Source: Streptococcus mitis (GTDB taxonomy: Bacteria; Bacillota; Bacilli; Lactobacillales; Streptococcaceae). Taken from it: a stretch of 64,000 nt of DNA. The position numbers and the translations under genes were made by a program. The stretch spans positions 1,843,501 to 1,907,500 of the forward strand of contig NZ_CABEHV010000004.1 of assembly GCF_901542415.1 (NCBI RefSeq). Reading direction: 5' to 3'. The notes beneath the pieces are model-generated. The model ran no database searches. It was given only the letters and a program-made list of their open reading frames with translations, and had not been told where the DNA came from. Shown in pieces: positions 45,744 to 57,383 of the stretch (position 1 is its first letter; each line of letters opens with the position of its first letter).

Positions 45744-46712
45744 ATGAAAAAAATAAAAATCATTATCCCGTACTTTGGAGAATTTCCAAAATTTTTCCCT
45801 TATTTTTTAATGACAGCAAGAAGAAATAAGAATATTGATTTTGAAATCTTTACGGATCAGCCAGTTGAGCAGTTCTCTTTATTAAATGCAAGAAATATAC
45901 ATTTTAATAGAGTGACCTTTTCTGATTTAAAAAAGAAAATTCAATCAAAATTTAACTTTGAAATTTCGCTAGATGATCCTTATAAGCTATGTGATTATAA
46001 ACCAGCTTATGGATTGATTTTTGAAAATGAGCTAATTGGGTATGATTATTGGGGTTTTTGTGATACGGATATCTTATTAGGAGATATTTATCAATTTTTA
46101 GAAGATTATGAGTTTTTCACAAAAGAATATGATAGATATGGACTTTTAGGTCACCTTCAGATATACAAAAATATAAAAGAGGTAAACACTATTTTTAAAA
46201 CGGGCGTTGGTATGAGTTATCGATTGGACTACCAAAATGTTTATACCAGTAGTAAAAATTTTATTTTTGATGAGCAAGAGGGAGTTCAGAAACTTTTTGA
46301 ACTCTCTCGAATGAATCAATTACAAGTAACTTGCTTTCATGATTTAGATATTTCTTGTTTTTCTTTTAGATGTAATGGTGAGAAAAAAGTACAAAGATAT
46401 TATTATTGGACAGACTTAAAAGGTCTAGAATCGATAGAGTTAAAAAAAGGAAATATAGTGACAACTCAACCTCTATATGTTCATTTCCAAAAAAGAAATA
46501 TTGAATGTCCTGAAGTTGTAGAAAATAAACAATTTTATGTTGTTCCGAACCGTTTAGTTAATGGTAATAAATTATCAGTTGAAGAAATCAAAAGTGCGAC
46601 TCAAAACAAAATTTACTGGGAACATATAAAGAGGGTTATTCAGAAAAAATTTAAGAAAGAAAAATGGACTTTTGAATTCATACTTCATAAGATAAGGATG
46701 AAAAATCGATGA
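45744..46712 (+). CDS. Putative glycosyltransferase, DUF6625-like
   Basis: 322 aa. It begins KKIKIIIPYFGEFPKFFPYFLMT and carries a DxD-type metal site in YWGFCDTDILLGDI (about 106-119). This fits the DUF6625 group of putative GT-A transferases found in capsule and teichoic loci. It overlaps the next transferase by 4 bp. The donor and linkage are unknown. Confidence 0.8.
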   Translation: MKKIKIIIPYFGEFPKFFPYFLMTARRNKNIDFEIFTDQPVEQFSLLNARNIHFNRVTFSDLKKKIQSKFNFEISLDDPYKLCDYKPAYGLIFENELIGYDYWGFCDTDILLGDIYQFLEDYEFFTKEYDRYGLLGHLQIYKNIKEVNTIFKTGVGMSYRLDYQNVYTSSKNFIFDEQEGVQKLFELSRMNQLQVTCFHDLDISCFSFRCNGEKKVQRYYYWTDLKGLESIELKKGNIVTTQPLYVHFQKRNIECPEVVENKQFYVVPNRLVNGNKLSVEEIKSATQNKIYWEHIKRVIQKKFKKEKWTFEFILHKIRMKNR

Positions 46713-47779
46713 ACAATGTAACGTTAAGTATTATAATACCTGTTTATAATGTTGAAGCTTACCTAAGAAGATGTTTGAATTCTATACTTAAACAAAATAC
46801 TTTAATAGACTATGAAATTATATTGGTTAATGATGGATCGACTGATACAAGTGGAAGAATATGTGATGACTTCAAATCTCACTTCCCTAATATTCAGGTG
46901 AAACATATAAAAAATAGTGGAGTGGCAGCAGCTAGGAACCTTGGTATAGCTCTATCAAATGGGAAATTTTTATATTTTGTAGATCCAGATGACTATTTGA
47001 CAGAGTCTTTTTTTATAGAGCTTGCTCCATATATAAATGATAATTGGGATGTTTTATGCTTTGGTTTTAATGAAGTAAAAGAAAAAAATATGGTCGCAAT
47101 ATCTTGTCGCGCACATAGATATAGTAAAATAGGAATATTAACTCATGAAGATTTTATTAATAATTTTGTAGATTTCTTTAGGACAGATATGATGTACAAT
47201 GTTTGGTCAAGAGTTTATAAAAAAGATTTCATTTTAGAGCACGGTATTGAGTTTCCAAAAAAAACCATTGGGGAAGATACTTTATTTAATTTTCAAGTAT
47301 ACAAGCACTTAGAAACTATCCGATTTATTGAACCTTGTCTATACAATTATATAGCTGGTAGAAGTGGTTCTGCTTTAACAGTATTTAACCCAGTTAGAAT
47401 TGAAATTCAACTAAATGAGCTTGCGGAGTTGAAACAACTATTGAAAAAATTTCATATAGAAGATTATTCTTTGTTGAAAGAGATAAAAACGAAGATTATT
47501 GTAAGTTCTGCCTTTCAAATTGCTAATTTAGAAGATACAAAAAAAAATAGGGTAAGATTATTAAGAAGCATTATTGAAAATGAACAATTTGATGACATTT
47601 TTTCAGGAGAAACTTATCAAATCATTGGTTCTTATGGTGTTTTAATAAAGAACAAGAACTTTTCTTTATTGCTTAGGAGGTTGACAATAGAGTTACTTGC
47701 CAGAAAAAAATTCAGAACAGTATTGTTTATTGAAAAATTAAAAATGAATCGAGTCTTACGTAAGATTGTTTTTAAATAA
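46709..47779 (+). CDS. GT2-family glycosyltransferase
   Basis: 356 aa. The GT-A domain is clear: LSIIIPVYNVEAYLRRCL, ILVNDGSTDTSG, NSGVAAARNLGI and metal motif DPDD (about 91-94). The remainder is a helical C-terminal region. It is an inverting transferase acting on the undecaprenyl-linked intermediate at the inner membrane face. Specificity cannot be read from the sequence. Confidence 0.9.
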   Translation: MNNVTLSIIIPVYNVEAYLRRCLNSILKQNTLIDYEIILVNDGSTDTSGRICDDFKSHFPNIQVKHIKNSGVAAARNLGIALSNGKFLYFVDPDDYLTESFFIELAPYINDNWDVLCFGFNEVKEKNMVAISCRAHRYSKIGILTHEDFINNFVDFFRTDMMYNVWSRVYKKDFILEHGIEFPKKTIGEDTLFNFQVYKHLETIRFIEPCLYNYIAGRSGSALTVFNPVRIEIQLNELAELKQLLKKFHIEDYSLLKEIKTKIIVSSAFQIANLEDTKKNRVRLLRSIIENEQFDDIFSGETYQIIGSYGVLIKNKNFSLLLRRLTIELLARKKFRTVLFIEKLKMNRVLRKIVFK

Positions 47780-47810
47780 TTTTTTAAAAACTAACAGTAA
47801 AAAGGATATT

Positions 47811-48962
47811 ATGTTAAAAATTAAATTTGAGAACCTTTTGGTGATTTTTGTATTAACTATAGTTACGGGATATGATACTATTACGACTACAATGTTAAAT
47901 AGGACACTACCTAATATTCCCGTGATTTTATTAATATGTGTAGTTTTATTATTGATTTTTAGATTTTTATTTATAAAAAAATTTAGTGCATTTTATATTA
48001 TATCGAGTATTTTATTGATATTGACAAGTATTATAGTATTTTTACGTACAGGTGGTACCAATTTTCTTCTGTATTCATTGTTGATTATACTATTATATCA
48101 AGCAGATGTTGATGTAGTTTTGAAAACATATGTGGGTGTATCAGGTATAATTGTTTTGTTAATATTTCTACTCTCAATTTTAGGAGTAGTACCTAATTTA
48201 CAATTTGCTCAAATTCGCTCATCTAGTTTAGTAGTTAGAAATTCATTTGGTTTCATCTATCCAACTGATTTTGCTTCTCACTGTTTTTACCTATTTATTG
48301 CTTGGGGTTATTTGCTTAGAGAAAAATATATATTTATCAGAACGATTGTAGGACTATCTTTAGCATTCTTTATACTAAAATTTTGTGATGCACGACTAAA
48401 TGCATTATCAGTTCTTGCCGCAACTTTGATTTTCATAATCATGTATTATACTAAAGAAAGAGAATTCAAAGTATACAGTATAATGCCATATTTTGCTCTT
48501 ATTTTTTCTACTTTCATGTTTTATGTTTCCTACTTTTTCACATGGTCTTCTTCGTTCTATGTGAATTTAAATAATCTGTTTAGTATGAGATTGTTTTTAG
48601 GTAAAAATGCACTGGATACATATGGTTTACCTTTATTTGGTAAAGCTGGAGTAAAGTTTATTGGCTATGGTGGGACCACCGAGTCGGTTCACAGTTATAA
48701 CTATGTTGATTCATCTTATATCCAAATGTTATTTTATTATGGATTAATTCCTGTTGTATTGCTAGTATTGATTTATGTGTTTGCTTCAAAAAAAGTTCAT
48801 AAGCAAAAAAAATATTTATTTCTAGCCCTATTATCTCTTATTACAATTAACTGTATGATTGAAGCTTTCTGGATAAGACCAGGATACAATATTTTTATGT
48901 TTACAATTTTTGCTAATTTGTATGATATCCAAAATAAGGAAAAAAGAGAAGTAAGACTATGA
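47811..48962 (+). CDS. wzy: Capsule polymerase Wzy
   Basis: 383 aa from ATG 47811, chosen for AAAGGA 5-8 bp upstream; an in-frame ATG at 47766 would overlap the previous gene and lacks a site. About ten membrane segments and a large central external loop (about 245-310, with VKFIGYGGTTESVHSYNYVDSS) are typical of O-antigen-type polymerases. It joins repeat units at the outer face. Its stop overlaps the wzx start. Confidence 0.88.
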   Translation: MLKIKFENLLVIFVLTIVTGYDTITTTMLNRTLPNIPVILLICVVLLLIFRFLFIKKFSAFYIISSILLILTSIIVFLRTGGTNFLLYSLLIILLYQADVDVVLKTYVGVSGIIVLLIFLLSILGVVPNLQFAQIRSSSLVVRNSFGFIYPTDFASHCFYLFIAWGYLLREKYIFIRTIVGLSLAFFILKFCDARLNALSVLAATLIFIIMYYTKEREFKVYSIMPYFALIFSTFMFYVSYFFTWSSSFYVNLNNLFSMRLFLGKNALDTYGLPLFGKAGVKFIGYGGTTESVHSYNYVDSSYIQMLFYYGLIPVVLLVLIYVFASKKVHKQKKYLFLALLSLITINCMIEAFWIRPGYNIFMFTIFANLYDIQNKEKREVRL

Positions 48963-50383
48963 AAATAATAAAAAATTATGCTTATAATCTTTCTTATCAG
49001 TTACTACTCATAATACTACCTATCATCACAACTCCATACGTTACGAGGGTATTTTCATCAGAAGCTTTAGGAACCTATAGCTTCTTCAGCTCTATTGTTA
49101 CCTATTTTCTTTTGCTAGCTAGCTTAGGAGTAGCTAACTATGCTACCAAGGAAATCTCAAGTAATAAGAAAGACATTTGTAGGAATTTTTGGGGCATTTA
49201 TACTCTACAGCTAGGGGCAGCTATTTTTTCTTTTGTGCTGTATGTTGTATTATGTCTTATTTTACCTACTATGAAAAATCCTGTGGCTTATATTTTAGGT
49301 TTTAGTTTGATTTCTAAAGCTTTAGATATTTCATGGTTATTTCAAGGTTTAGAGAATTTTCGAAAGATTACAGTAAGAAATATTACGGTGAAATTAGCTG
49401 GTGTTATTTCTATTTTTCTATTCATAAGATCATCAAACGATTTATATTTATATGTTTTTTTACTAACCACTTTTGAATTGTTAGGACAATTAAGTATGTG
49501 GTTACCAGCAAAAGAATTTATTGGGAAACCACACTTCGATTTGCTGTATGCTAAACGGCATTTGAAGCCAGTCATCTTATTATTCCTACCTCAGATTGCT
49601 ATATCGCTTTATGTGACATTAGATAGCACTATGCTTGGGGTTCTTGCTTCAGCAAGAGATGTAGGTATTTATGACCAAGCTTGGAGACTTGTTAATATTT
49701 TATTAACACTAGTGACTTCGTTAGGTAGTGTCATGTTGCCACGAGTTTCAAATCTTTTATCATCAGGGGATCATAAAGCCGTTAACAAAATGCATGAGAT
49801 GTCATTTCTAATTTATAATTTGGTAATTTTCCCCATTATGGCAGGAATGTTAATTGTAAATGATGATTTTGTTACCTTTTTCCTCGGGCAAGATTTTCAA
49901 GAGGCACGTTATGCGATAGCAATTATGATTTTTAGAATGTTCTTTATTGGTTGGACCAATATTATGGGGATTCAAATTTTGATACCTCATAATAAAAATA
50001 AAGAATTTATGCTGTCAACAACAATTCCTGCTATTGTTAGTGTGGGCTTAAATCTTCTCTTGCTTCCAAAGCTGGGCTATATAGGTGCGTCAATTGTATC
50101 TGTTTTAACAGAGGTACTAGTATGGTTGATACAGTTATTCTATACTCGTTCTTATTTGAGAGAGGTGCCCATTATAGGTTCATTAATCAAAATTATAATC
50201 TCATCTGGAGTTATGTATGGTATCCTACTATTTATAAAACAATTCCTAAATGTATCAGCGATGATTAATGTGGGACTATATGCTGTTCTGGGAGCAATAA
50301 TTTATGTTAGTTTGATTTTGATTTTTAAAGTAATCGATTTAAGTAAGTTAAAACAACAATTATTAAAAAATAAAGGAGTGTAA
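48959..50383 (+). CDS. wzx: Repeat-unit flippase Wzx
   Basis: 474 aa with 12-14 membrane segments. The MOP/PST family start (IIKNYAYNLSYQLLLIILPIITTPYVTRVF) is diagnostic. It moves lipid-linked repeat units across the membrane for Wzy. It starts within the wzy stop (ATGA) and ends 1 bp before glf. Confidence 0.94.
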   Translation: MKIIKNYAYNLSYQLLLIILPIITTPYVTRVFSSEALGTYSFFSSIVTYFLLLASLGVANYATKEISSNKKDICRNFWGIYTLQLGAAIFSFVLYVVLCLILPTMKNPVAYILGFSLISKALDISWLFQGLENFRKITVRNITVKLAGVISIFLFIRSSNDLYLYVFLLTTFELLGQLSMWLPAKEFIGKPHFDLLYAKRHLKPVILLFLPQIAISLYVTLDSTMLGVLASARDVGIYDQAWRLVNILLTLVTSLGSVMLPRVSNLLSSGDHKAVNKMHEMSFLIYNLVIFPIMAGMLIVNDDFVTFFLGQDFQEARYAIAIMIFRMFFIGWTNIMGIQILIPHNKNKEFMLSTTIPAIVSVGLNLLLLPKLGYIGASIVSVLTEVLVWLIQLFYTRSYLREVPIIGSLIKIIISSGVMYGILLFIKQFLNVSAMINVGLYAVLGAIIYVSLILIFKVIDLSKLKQQLLKNKGV

Positions 50384-50384
50384 T

Positions 50385-51497
50385 ATGTACGATTATCTAA
50401 TCGTTGGTGCTGGTTTGTCTGGAGCAATTTTTGCTTATGAAGCAACCAAGCGTGGAAAAAAAGTAAAAGTTATTGATAAACGTGACCACATTGGTGGGAA
50501 TATCTACTGTGAGAATGTAGAAGGGGTTAATGTTCATAAATATGGTGCACATATCTTCCATACTTCTAATAAGAAAGTCTGGGATTATGTTAATCAATTT
50601 GCTGAATTTAACAACTATATCAACTCGCCTGTAGCTAATTATAAGGGTAGCCTTTATAATCTACCTTTCAATATGAATACTTTCTATGCTATGTGGGGGA
50701 CAAAAACTCCTCAAGAAGTGAAAAATAAGATTGCTGAGCAAACGGCTCATATGAAGGACGTTGAACCTAAAAACTTGGAAGAGCAAGCTATTAAGTTGAT
50801 CGGTCTAGATATTTATGAAAAATTGATTAAAGGATATACTGAAAAGCAATGGGGACGTTCTGCGACTGACCTTCCACCGTTTATCATTAAACGTTTACCA
50901 GTTCGTTTAACCTTTGATAATAATTATTTTAACGACCGTTATCAAGGGATTCCAATTGGAGGGTACAACGTTATTATCGAAAATATGCTGAAGGATGTGG
51001 AAGTAGAACTTGGAGTTGACTTTTTTGCCAATCGTCAAGAATTAGAAGCTTCTGCTGAAAAAGTTGTCTTTACAGGGATGATTGACCAATACTTTGATTA
51101 TAAACATGGTGAGTTAGAATACCGTAGTCTTCGTTTTGAGCATGAAGTTCTAGATGAAGAAAACTATCAAGGAAACGCAGTTGTAAACTATACAGAACGA
51201 GAAATTCCTTATACTCGTATTATTGAGCATAAACATTTTGAGTACGGCACACAAGATAAAACGGTCATTACTCGTGAGTACCCAGCAGATTGGAAACGAG
51301 GAGATGAACCTTATTATCCAATCAATGATGAGAGAAACAATGCTATGTTTGCTAAGTATCAAGAAGAAGCAGCACAGAATGATAAGGTGATTTTCTGCGG
51401 ACGTTTAGCAGACTACAAATACTACGACATGCATGTGGTCATTGAACGTGCCCTACATGTTGTAGAGGAAGAGTTTAACAAAGATAATGAAGGATAA
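50385..51497 (+). CDS. glf: UDP-galactopyranose mutase Glf
   Basis: 370 aa. An N-terminal FAD-binding Rossmann motif (YLIVGAGLSGAIFA) and conserved segments HKYGAHIFHTSN, GYTEKQWG and REYPADW are present. It interconverts UDP-Galp and UDP-Galf. Its presence means the polysaccharide contains galactofuranose, matching the transferase at 52487. It overlaps the Stealth gene by 11 bp. Confidence 0.97.
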   Translation: MYDYLIVGAGLSGAIFAYEATKRGKKVKVIDKRDHIGGNIYCENVEGVNVHKYGAHIFHTSNKKVWDYVNQFAEFNNYINSPVANYKGSLYNLPFNMNTFYAMWGTKTPQEVKNKIAEQTAHMKDVEPKNLEEQAIKLIGLDIYEKLIKGYTEKQWGRSATDLPPFIIKRLPVRLTFDNNYFNDRYQGIPIGGYNVIIENMLKDVEVELGVDFFANRQELEASAEKVVFTGMIDQYFDYKHGELEYRSLRFEHEVLDEENYQGNAVVNYTEREIPYTRIIEHKHFEYGTQDKTVITREYPADWKRGDEPYYPINDERNNAMFAKYQEEAAQNDKVIFCGRLADYKYYDMHVVIERALHVVEEEFNKDNEG

Positions 51498-52476
51498 AAT
51501 TGATATTGTTGTTTTATGGGTAGATGGGAATGATCCTAACTTTATTAAGGAAAAACAAAGAGTAACTAGTCAAAAGGAATCGTTAAATGCAGACGCTGAT
51601 GGTGAACAGCGTTATCGAGAATATGGAATTTTTCAGTATTGGTTTCGTATGATTGAGAGACATGCACCGTGGGTCAATAATATTTATTTAATTACGAATG
51701 GTCAAAAGCCGAGCTGGCTGAACCTTAGTCATCCAAAGTTGAGATTTATATCACATAAGGAATTTATTCCAGAATCCTATCTTCCAACTTTTAATTCTGC
51801 GACTATTGAGTTAAATCTTCATAGAATTGAAGGCTTGTCTGAAAATTTTATTTATTTTAACGATGACATGTATTTGATAAAAGATGTAAAGCCTTCAGAT
51901 TTCTTCAAAAATAATAAACCGAGGCTTTTAGCAGTTTACGATGCTTTAGTTCCATGGTCCTCGTATACAAACACTTATCATAATAACGTTGAATTGATTT
52001 ATCGTCATTTCCCCAAAAAGCAAGCCTTAAAGTCTTCGCCTTGGAAATTTTTTAATTATAGATATGGTGCTTTAATATTGAAGAATATCTTATTACTTCC
52101 ATGGGGCCCTACGGGGTATGTAAATCAACATCTTCCAGTTCCAATGAAAAAGAGTACTTTAGCTCATCTTTGGAAAATCGAGTCGGAGGTATTGGATAGA
52201 ACGTCACGGAATCAATTCAGAAATTATGGGGTGGATGTGAATCAGTATATTTGTCAGCACTGGCAAATTGAAAGTAATGAGTTTTATCCAATTTCAAAAA
52301 ATATGGGTGAATCAATTGAGCTAAATCAAATTGATAAGCTGAAGAAAATTTTTGGAAATAAGAAGCGAAAACTACTATGTGTGAATGATAGTATTAATAT
52401 TGATGAAAGAAATATTATACTTTTCAAAAAATTATTAGAAGAACGCTATCCAGAAAAGTCATCTTTTGAAAAATGA
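51487..52476 (+). CDS. Stealth-family sugar-phosphate transferase, WefC-like
   Basis: 329 aa. Conserved region 1 is IDIVVLWVDGNDP, region 2 is FIYFNDDMYLI, and later conserved segments follow (VNQHLPVPMKK, then CQHWQIES). Stealth proteins transfer hexose-1-phosphate to make phosphodiester linkages. In oral streptococcal receptor polysaccharides WefC/WefK do this. A phosphodiester in the repeat unit is therefore predicted. Confidence 0.9.
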   Translation: MKDKIDIVVLWVDGNDPNFIKEKQRVTSQKESLNADADGEQRYREYGIFQYWFRMIERHAPWVNNIYLITNGQKPSWLNLSHPKLRFISHKEFIPESYLPTFNSATIELNLHRIEGLSENFIYFNDDMYLIKDVKPSDFFKNNKPRLLAVYDALVPWSSYTNTYHNNVELIYRHFPKKQALKSSPWKFFNYRYGALILKNILLLPWGPTGYVNQHLPVPMKKSTLAHLWKIESEVLDRTSRNQFRNYGVDVNQYICQHWQIESNEFYPISKNMGESIELNQIDKLKKIFGNKKRKLLCVNDSINIDERNIILFKKLLEERYPEKSSFEK

Positions 52477-52486
52477 AAGGTAAAAT

Positions 52487-53551
52487 ATGAAATACTACTT
52501 AAAAGAAGAATTTTTAAATGATGTTAACCAAAAAAATGCTGGCAATAAGGCACGTAATGATGTTGAAACTGTGTTAAATGAGTTGGGATATATCCCTTTA
52601 AGAGTATTGGTTGATGATTGGTATAAAATGAATGTACTCAAGGCACAGATACATAAATATCAAGCACTATCAAAAGCATTCAAACTTTTAAAAAGAGGCG
52701 ATGAGATTGTTATCCAATTTCCATTATTACACCATTCCTTACTATTTAGTAATTTACTAAAATCCCTTAGAAAAAAAGGAGTTAAAACCTATTTTCTGAT
52801 TCATGATTTAGAAACTTTACGTTTTGTAAATGATGAAACATTACCTTTTAGAATGAAATTACGTATGAAAATTACGGAGGGATCTTCTTTACATTATGTA
52901 AATGGTATTATTGCTCATAATAAAGTAATGAAAGGAGTATTAGTCAATAAAGGAGTTCTTGGAGAAAAAATTACTAATTTAGAAATCTTTGATTATTTAA
53001 TTCCAGATTTTATAGAAAAAACTAGTTTAAGAAAAGAACAACCAATAATTGTTGCAGGAAATTTATCACAAGATAAAGCAGCATATCTATACTCATTACC
53101 TATAGAACCACAATTTAATTTATATGGTGTTGGATTTGATGAGTCTAGGAAGTTATCTAATGAAACCTACTTTGGTTCATTTCTTCCAGATGAACTTCCA
53201 TCAGTATTGGAAGGAAGTTTTGGTTTAGTTTGGGATGGTGACAGTTCTGAGACTTGTAGTGGATTTTTTGGAGAGTATCTACGCTATAACAATTCTCATA
53301 AAGCGTCACTTTATTTGGCTTCTGGTTTCCCTATCATTGTTTGGAAGGAATCTGCTTTGTCTCATTTTGTCTTAAAGAATAATTGTGGTATCACAGTTGA
53401 TTCTTTGTTTGACATACAAGAAACAATCAATAATATTTCGGAAGAAGAATATCAAGAGTTAGTAGAAAATGCACAAAAGGTAGGAAATAATATAAGATCA
53501 GGATATTATTTGAAAATAGCTTTAGAGAAACTAACTAAATACTTAGTTTAA
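52487..53551 (+). CDS. Galactofuranosyltransferase-like, WefE type
   Basis: 354 aa. It resembles streptococcal beta-1,6-galactofuranosyltransferases as I remember them (start MKYYLKEEFLNDVNQKNAGNK; donor region SSETCSGFFGEYLRYNNSHKAS with GT-B character). The nearby glf supplies UDP-Galf. It is the last transferase before the rhamnose genes. The exact linkage is inference. Confidence 0.8.
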   Translation: MKYYLKEEFLNDVNQKNAGNKARNDVETVLNELGYIPLRVLVDDWYKMNVLKAQIHKYQALSKAFKLLKRGDEIVIQFPLLHHSLLFSNLLKSLRKKGVKTYFLIHDLETLRFVNDETLPFRMKLRMKITEGSSLHYVNGIIAHNKVMKGVLVNKGVLGEKITNLEIFDYLIPDFIEKTSLRKEQPIIVAGNLSQDKAAYLYSLPIEPQFNLYGVGFDESRKLSNETYFGSFLPDELPSVLEGSFGLVWDGDSSETCSGFFGEYLRYNNSHKASLYLASGFPIIVWKESALSHFVLKNNCGITVDSLFDIQETINNISEEEYQELVENAQKVGNNIRSGYYLKIALEKLTKYLV

Positions 53552-53629
53552 ATTCACTAAGTAATGTATCATTTGTCTCTGATTACTAATTAGAAAAATT
53601 CTAATTTAATATAGAAAGGTAGTTCGATT

Positions 53630-54499
53630 ATGAAAGGTATTATCCTTGCAGGAGGTTCAGGAACTCGCTTGTATCCTTTGACTCGTGCTATATCCAAACA
53701 ACTGATGCCGGTTTATGATAAACCCATGATTTATTATCCTCTATCGACACTCATGTTAGCTGGTATCAAAGATATTTTAATTATCTCGACTCCTCATGAT
53801 TTACCTCGTTTTAAAGAGCTGCTTCAAGATGGTTCGGAGTTGGGAATTAATCTTTCTTATGCGGAACAACCTAGTCCAGATGGATTGGCTCAGGCCTTCA
53901 TTATCGGTGAAAAATTTATTGGAAATGACAGTGTCGCCCTAATTTTAGGAGATAATATTTACTATGGTCCTGGTCTATCTAAAATGCTTCAGAAGGCTGC
54001 TAATAAGGAGAAAGGTGCAACTGTTTTTGGATATCAAGTTAAGGATCCTGAAAGATTTGGTGTTGTGGAATTTGATGAGGAGATGAATGCTATTTCTATT
54101 GAGGAAAAACCAGAACATCCTCGTTCCAATTATGCAGTGACCGGCCTTTATTTCTATGATAATGATGTTGTAGAAATTTCAAAAAATATTAAACCAAGCC
54201 CTCGTGGTGAATTGGAAATTACAGACGTAAACAAAGCATATCTAGAACGTGGAGACTTATCAGTTGAGCTAATGGGGCGTGGTTTTGCTTGGTTAGATAC
54301 TGGAACTCATGAAAGTTTATTAGAGGCGTCACAGTACATTGAGACAGTGCAACGGATGCAAAATGTTCAAGTGGCAAACTTAGAAGAGATTGCTTATCGT
54401 ATGGGTTATATCAGCCGTGAGGATGTATTAAAGTTAGCACAACCTCTTAAGAAAAATGAATACGGACAATATTTGCTCCGTTTGATTGGAGAAGAATAG
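53630..54499 (+). CDS. rmlA: Glucose-1-phosphate thymidylyltransferase RmlA
   Basis: 289 aa. The nucleotide-binding signature [17 protein letters not shown] and the LGDNIYYG motif are intact. First step of dTDP-L-rhamnose synthesis from Glc-1-P and dTTP. It starts the rmlACBD block at the 3' end of the operon and abuts rmlC directly. Confidence 0.97.
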   Translation: MKGIILAGGSGTRLYPLTRAISKQLMPVYDKPMIYYPLSTLMLAGIKDILIISTPHDLPRFKELLQDGSELGINLSYAEQPSPDGLAQAFIIGEKFIGNDSVALILGDNIYYGPGLSKMLQKAANKEKGATVFGYQVKDPERFGVVEFDEEMNAISIEEKPEHPRSNYAVTGLYFYDNDVVEISKNIKPSPRGELEITDVNKAYLERGDLSVELMGRGFAWLDTGTHESLLEASQYIETVQRMQNVQVANLEEIAYRMGYISREDVLKLAQPLKKNEYGQYLLRLIGEE

Positions 54500-56156
<1,657 letters not shown>

Positions 56157-56221
56157 AAAGCAGGAAATAGTTGCTTTTTATTGCTATAGTGGGAAGAGTT
56201 ACAGATTAGGAAGGTGTAGAG

Positions 56222-57085
56222 ATGATTTTAATTACAGGAGCAAAAGGCCAATTAGGAACTGAACTTCGTTATTTATTAGATGAGCGTAATGAAGAATACG
56301 TAGCAGTAGATGTGGCTGAGATGGATATTACAAATGAAGAAATGGTTGAGAAAGTTTTCGAAGAAGTTAAACCGACTTTAGTATACCACTGTGCTGCCTA
56401 CACCGCTGTTGATGCAGCAGAGGATGAAGGGAAAGAATTAGACTTTGCTATCAATGTTACGGGGACAGAAAATGTCGCAAAAGCATCTGAAAAGCATGGT
56501 GCAACCCTAGTTTATATTTCCACCGACTATGTCTTTGACGGTAAGAAACCAGTTGGACAAGAGTGGGAAGTTGATGATCGACCAGATCCACAGACAGAAT
56601 ATGGACGTACAAAGCGCATGGGAGAAGAGTTAGTTGAGAAGTATGTGTCTAATTTCTATATTATCCGTACTGCCTGGGTATTTGGAAATTACGGTAAAAA
56701 CTTTGTTTTTACGATGCAAAACCTTGCGAAAACTCATAAGACATTAACGGTTGTAAATGACCAGCATGGTCGCCCAACTTGGACTCGTACCTTGGCTGAA
56801 TTTATGACTTATCTAGCTGAAAATTGCAAGGAATTTGGTTACTATCATTTATCGAATGACGCAACAGAAGACACAACTTGGTATGATTTTGCAGTTGAAA
56901 TTTTGAAAGATACAGATGTGGAAATCAAGCCAGTAGATTCAAGTCAATTTCCAGCAAAAGCTAAACGTCCGTTAAACTCAACAATGAGTCTGGCTAAAGC
57001 TAAAGCTACTGGATTTGTTATTCCAACTTGGCAAGATGCCTTGAAAGAATTTTATAAACAAGAAGTAAAAAGTGATATTAACTAA
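56222..57085 (+). CDS. rmlD: dTDP-4-keto-rhamnose reductase RmlD
   Basis: 287 aa SDR. The GAKGQLGTEL nucleotide motif and YGRTKRMGE catalytic Tyr/Lys are present. Last step to dTDP-L-rhamnose and last gene of the capsule operon. The 65-bp gap after rmlB is ordinary. Confidence 0.97.
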   Translation: MILITGAKGQLGTELRYLLDERNEEYVAVDVAEMDITNEEMVEKVFEEVKPTLVYHCAAYTAVDAAEDEGKELDFAINVTGTENVAKASEKHGATLVYISTDYVFDGKKPVGQEWEVDDRPDPQTEYGRTKRMGEELVEKYVSNFYIIRTAWVFGNYGKNFVFTMQNLAKTHKTLTVVNDQHGRPTWTRTLAEFMTYLAENCKEFGYYHLSNDATEDTTWYDFAVEILKDTDVEIKPVDSSQFPAKAKRPLNSTMSLAKAKATGFVIPTWQDALKEFYKQEVKSDIN

Positions 57086-57231
57086 TTTGAATCCTGGTCG
57101 TTAATGAACTCCCCACGAAAATAATAGATATAATATTCTCATGACAACAGCTTTGCAGTGTGTAAGAAATGAGTTAGATTAAAGAATTAAAACTGTTTCT
57201 CAGATGCTATTTTCAAATATGATTAATAATT

Positions 57232-57262
57232 CCTTGACTACCTAATGTAGTTGAGGTATTTT
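57232..57262 (+). terminator. Capsule operon terminator
   Basis: CCTTGACTAC and GTAGTTGAGG form a 10-bp stem (two G-U) around CTAAT and are followed by a T-rich tail. It lies about 150 bp after rmlD. Confidence 0.75.
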
Positions 57263-57329
57263 TGATATTATTCATATTTTTGCAAATCTATTGTTTAAAA
57301 AATAATTTTCTAAAATTCTGAAAATTCTA

Positions 57330-57358
57330 TTGACAGGACTTTAAAAAGGGTCTATAAT
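57330..57358 (+). promoter_or_regulatory. aliA promoter
   Basis: TTGACA (57330-57335) and TATAAT (57353-57358) are 17 bp apart, a perfect consensus, 25 bp ahead of the aliA ATG. Confidence 0.9.
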
Positions 57359-57383
57359 GGATAGAAAAACAAAGGAGAATACT

